From Pseudomonas phage phi12 (lineage: Viruses; Duplornaviricota; Vidaverviricetes; Mindivirales): DNA of 2,322 nt. Positions within the stretch are counted from its first letter, which is position 1, and every line of letters starts with the position of its first letter. Both the position numbers and the translations under genes were made by a program. Location of the stretch: assembly GCF_000851005.1 (NCBI RefSeq), contig NC_004174.1; one strand, written 5' to 3'. This document shows, in pieces, positions 1 to 2,322 of the stretch. The notes beneath the pieces were generated by a model. That model was given only the letters and a program-made list of their open reading frames with translations. It did not search any database and was not told where the DNA came from.

Positions 1-2322
1 GAATAAACTAAATAAAGTCCCTATTCAAGCTCTCGATTTCTGCTTAAGTGCGGAAGTTGATACCGTGGCCGAGGTAATACAAGGCGACCAGAGCTCCACT
101 CACGTGGCCGGTTGACTTGAAGCAGAGGTGAGGAGCCGAGCTGATAGTCCTAAGGTAACTACTTTGTGTAAGTCAAAGTCGGCCGACTCGAACGGTCGTG
201 ATTTCACCAACTAATGGTGTGGGATGGGTGCCCACGCAAGAGCTCTATGCAGATGAAGCCTCCCGATGCATAGATGAAACGCATCACGATCCAGGGGATA
301 AAGACCTATGGTGAATGGTGACGTTATCACTCAACCATAACAGGAGTACAGCATGGCTGGTCCCCTCGTTTTGGCTGGTGAAGCCCTCGGCAGCACCGCG
401 GCTCGTACCGCCGGTCGTGCCGGGATGCAGAAGCTGAAAGACATGCTGATCAGTCTTGGTATCTGGGAAGGTATCCAAGCGGCAGCTGACTACGCTCCGG
501 ATGTGCTGGAAAAGATGTACAACAGCATGACCGACAGCGGCGTCACGCCAGATCAGGCATCGTCCGCCAAAGATGGCGGTCGTACCGTCGCGCTCATCGA
601 AGCAGCCCGTCAGGGCGTAATGCTGGATGAGAAAGCGGGTCTGTCCAAAGCGGAAGCCAAGAAGTATCTCGCTATGCTGAAGCAATTCGGCACTGCACTG
701 AGCGCTTCTGTCGACTCGAAACAAGTCGATCGTCCGGCTTCCGAAGATGCGGCCATGGCCAACGCGAGCTACATGCTTGCCATGCATCGCACCTGCAACC
801 GCCTGGGTCTCACCGGTCCCAACCGCTTCCGCCAACTTTACGACATCTCGCTGGTGATCAACACCATCCGCGAAGGTGACGTCGAGCGCGCGGAACTTCA
901 CGAATCCCTGTACGGAGCTATTCGCACTTGAGTCAAGAATTCTTGGATGAGATTCTGTCGTCGGTCTCACCCATGGCGAAATCCATGGTAAGCATGATGG
1001 CTCCCAACATCACCTCGAACCCTACGTTCGTTGCGGTGGCTGGGATGGTTCAGAAGCTCGCCGAGAATGATGGACTCAGCGTGTCGACGTTCCTGCAGAG
1101 CGGTCGTGCAATACAGGTCCTCCAGTCGCTCGCGGCAGGTCAGGGCCAACCCGACAAACCGGACATCGAAATCATGAAATGTCCTAAATGCAACCATGTC
1201 CACTACGGAGTAATCCATGGATAACTACAAAGTCAAGGTCTCCAAAGCGGCCGACGGCACCGTGAGTGCCACCGCGGAGAAACGCACCATCGGTCAAGCG
1301 ATCGGCGACTCCCTCACCACCCTGATCAGCGACGACGAAGCCTCCGTGGGCTACGTCAAGACCGCAGTCCAGGCCGGTCTCGTGTACGGCGGCATGCTGT
1401 TCGCCAAGTACCGCCAGACCAGCGCGTTCTCCTGGAACCCGCTGTAATGGACGAGGGCAAGCTGCGTATCGCAGCCCTCCAGGGCGTACTTCAGGCCGCC
1501 GGCGCGTACAAGATGCGTGTCGACGGTGTGGTAGGTCGCGGCACTCGTGCTGCGATCAAGGCCAACCCGAATGTCGCTCGCAAAGGTGCTGAGGTGATTG
1601 GTGGTGATATCCTCCAACAACTGATTGATGAATCGACCGTTGACGAAAGGAAGATCATCGACACCATCACGCAAGCTGCCCGCGAGTTCGACATGGATCC
1701 AACTTCGTTCGTGGTGAAAGCCAAGACCGAGTCAGGGTTCGACCCGCGTATTTCCACTCCTAGCGGCACCTACAAAGGCTTGTTCCAAATGGGCAAAGTC
1801 GCGTGGGACGCCGCGGATCGCGCCATCGTCGCGTTGGGCCATGAGTCCATCGGCGCATTCGAGTCCAACTGGAGTGACCCCGTGCAGAACTCGCGAGCTG
1901 CAATGGGTTACGCAATCGCGCTGGCAGCCGAGGTTAAACGCCTCGGCTACAACGCGCCACTCAGCGAAGCCGAACGTTACCTGGTACACCAACAGGGCGC
2001 GTACGGTCTTATCCGTCTCAAAAGAGCCGCGGCCGGCCGGCCGTTGGATCCCGAGGATTCCGCAGGTATGCTGCGGAATATGCGGACTAACCCTCCGCAA
2101 GACGGATTGGGAGTGACTACCGACCCGGCAGAATTTCTGTCGCGTTGGGACGATGTCATCTCCAAGCGTTACGCTGACGCCGTAGCGTAGTTACCGATTA
2201 ACACCCGGCCGCACTTAAGCCTAGCCAGTGTATGTGCGCGATGGATACCCGTGTAATGACGGGGTTCAGACTCCTAGCCATAGGTATATGGGTTCCCCCT
2301 CTTGAAGAAAGAGGGTGGTCCG

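Overview
The window reads as one complete genomic segment of a cystovirus, the enveloped phages with segmented double-stranded RNA that infect Pseudomonas and relatives, shown as plus-strand cDNA. Four short genes on one strand, touching or overlapping end to end, encode in order a small alanine-rich helical protein (192 aa), a 98-aa protein, a 76-aa protein with one hydrophobic segment, and a lytic transglycosylase-type muralytic enzyme (247 aa). This is the 8-12-9-5 order of the small (S) segment of phi6-like phages. The long untranslated ends, the A-rich 5' terminus and the strong hairpin ending a few bases before the 3' terminus fit a full-length segment. From memory, the 2322-bp length matches the S segment of Pseudomonas phage phi12. 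I hold that identity at moderate confidence, because no search was run.

Layout. Positions 1-352 are a 5' untranslated leader with many mutually compatible and competing stems, the expected place of the packaging (pac) signal, plus a possible 10-residue leader peptide at 308-340. Positions 353-931 encode P8, the nucleocapsid outer shell protein. Positions 928-1224 encode a P12-position protein that starts at TTG and ends in a CPKC cysteine/histidine tail. Positions 1217-1447 encode a P9-like envelope membrane protein. Positions 1447-2190 encode P5, with an N-terminal peptidoglycan-binding-like motif followed by a lysozyme/SLT-fold catalytic domain. Positions 2191-2322 are a 3' untranslated region with a series of hairpins, where plus-strand packaging partners or minus-strand synthesis signals would lie.

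How the genes work together. On knowledge of phi6, P8 coats the polymerase complex, P12 is a non-virion morphogenesis factor that helps P9 form the envelope inside the host, and P5 cuts peptidoglycan on entry and at lysis. The start of each gene is embedded in the end of the one before it (TTGA, an 8-base overlap, and TAATG). Output is therefore probably set by translational coupling on one polycistronic RNA rather than by DNA-type promoters, none of which are expected.

The most notable unexplained structure is a perfect 12-base complementarity between the 5' leader (42-53) and the 3' untranslated region (2209-2220). A further six pairs are possible beyond an internal loop. This could let the plus strand close into a panhandle. 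The leader also holds two strong stems whose pairing crosses, which means either a pseudoknot or a two-state switch.
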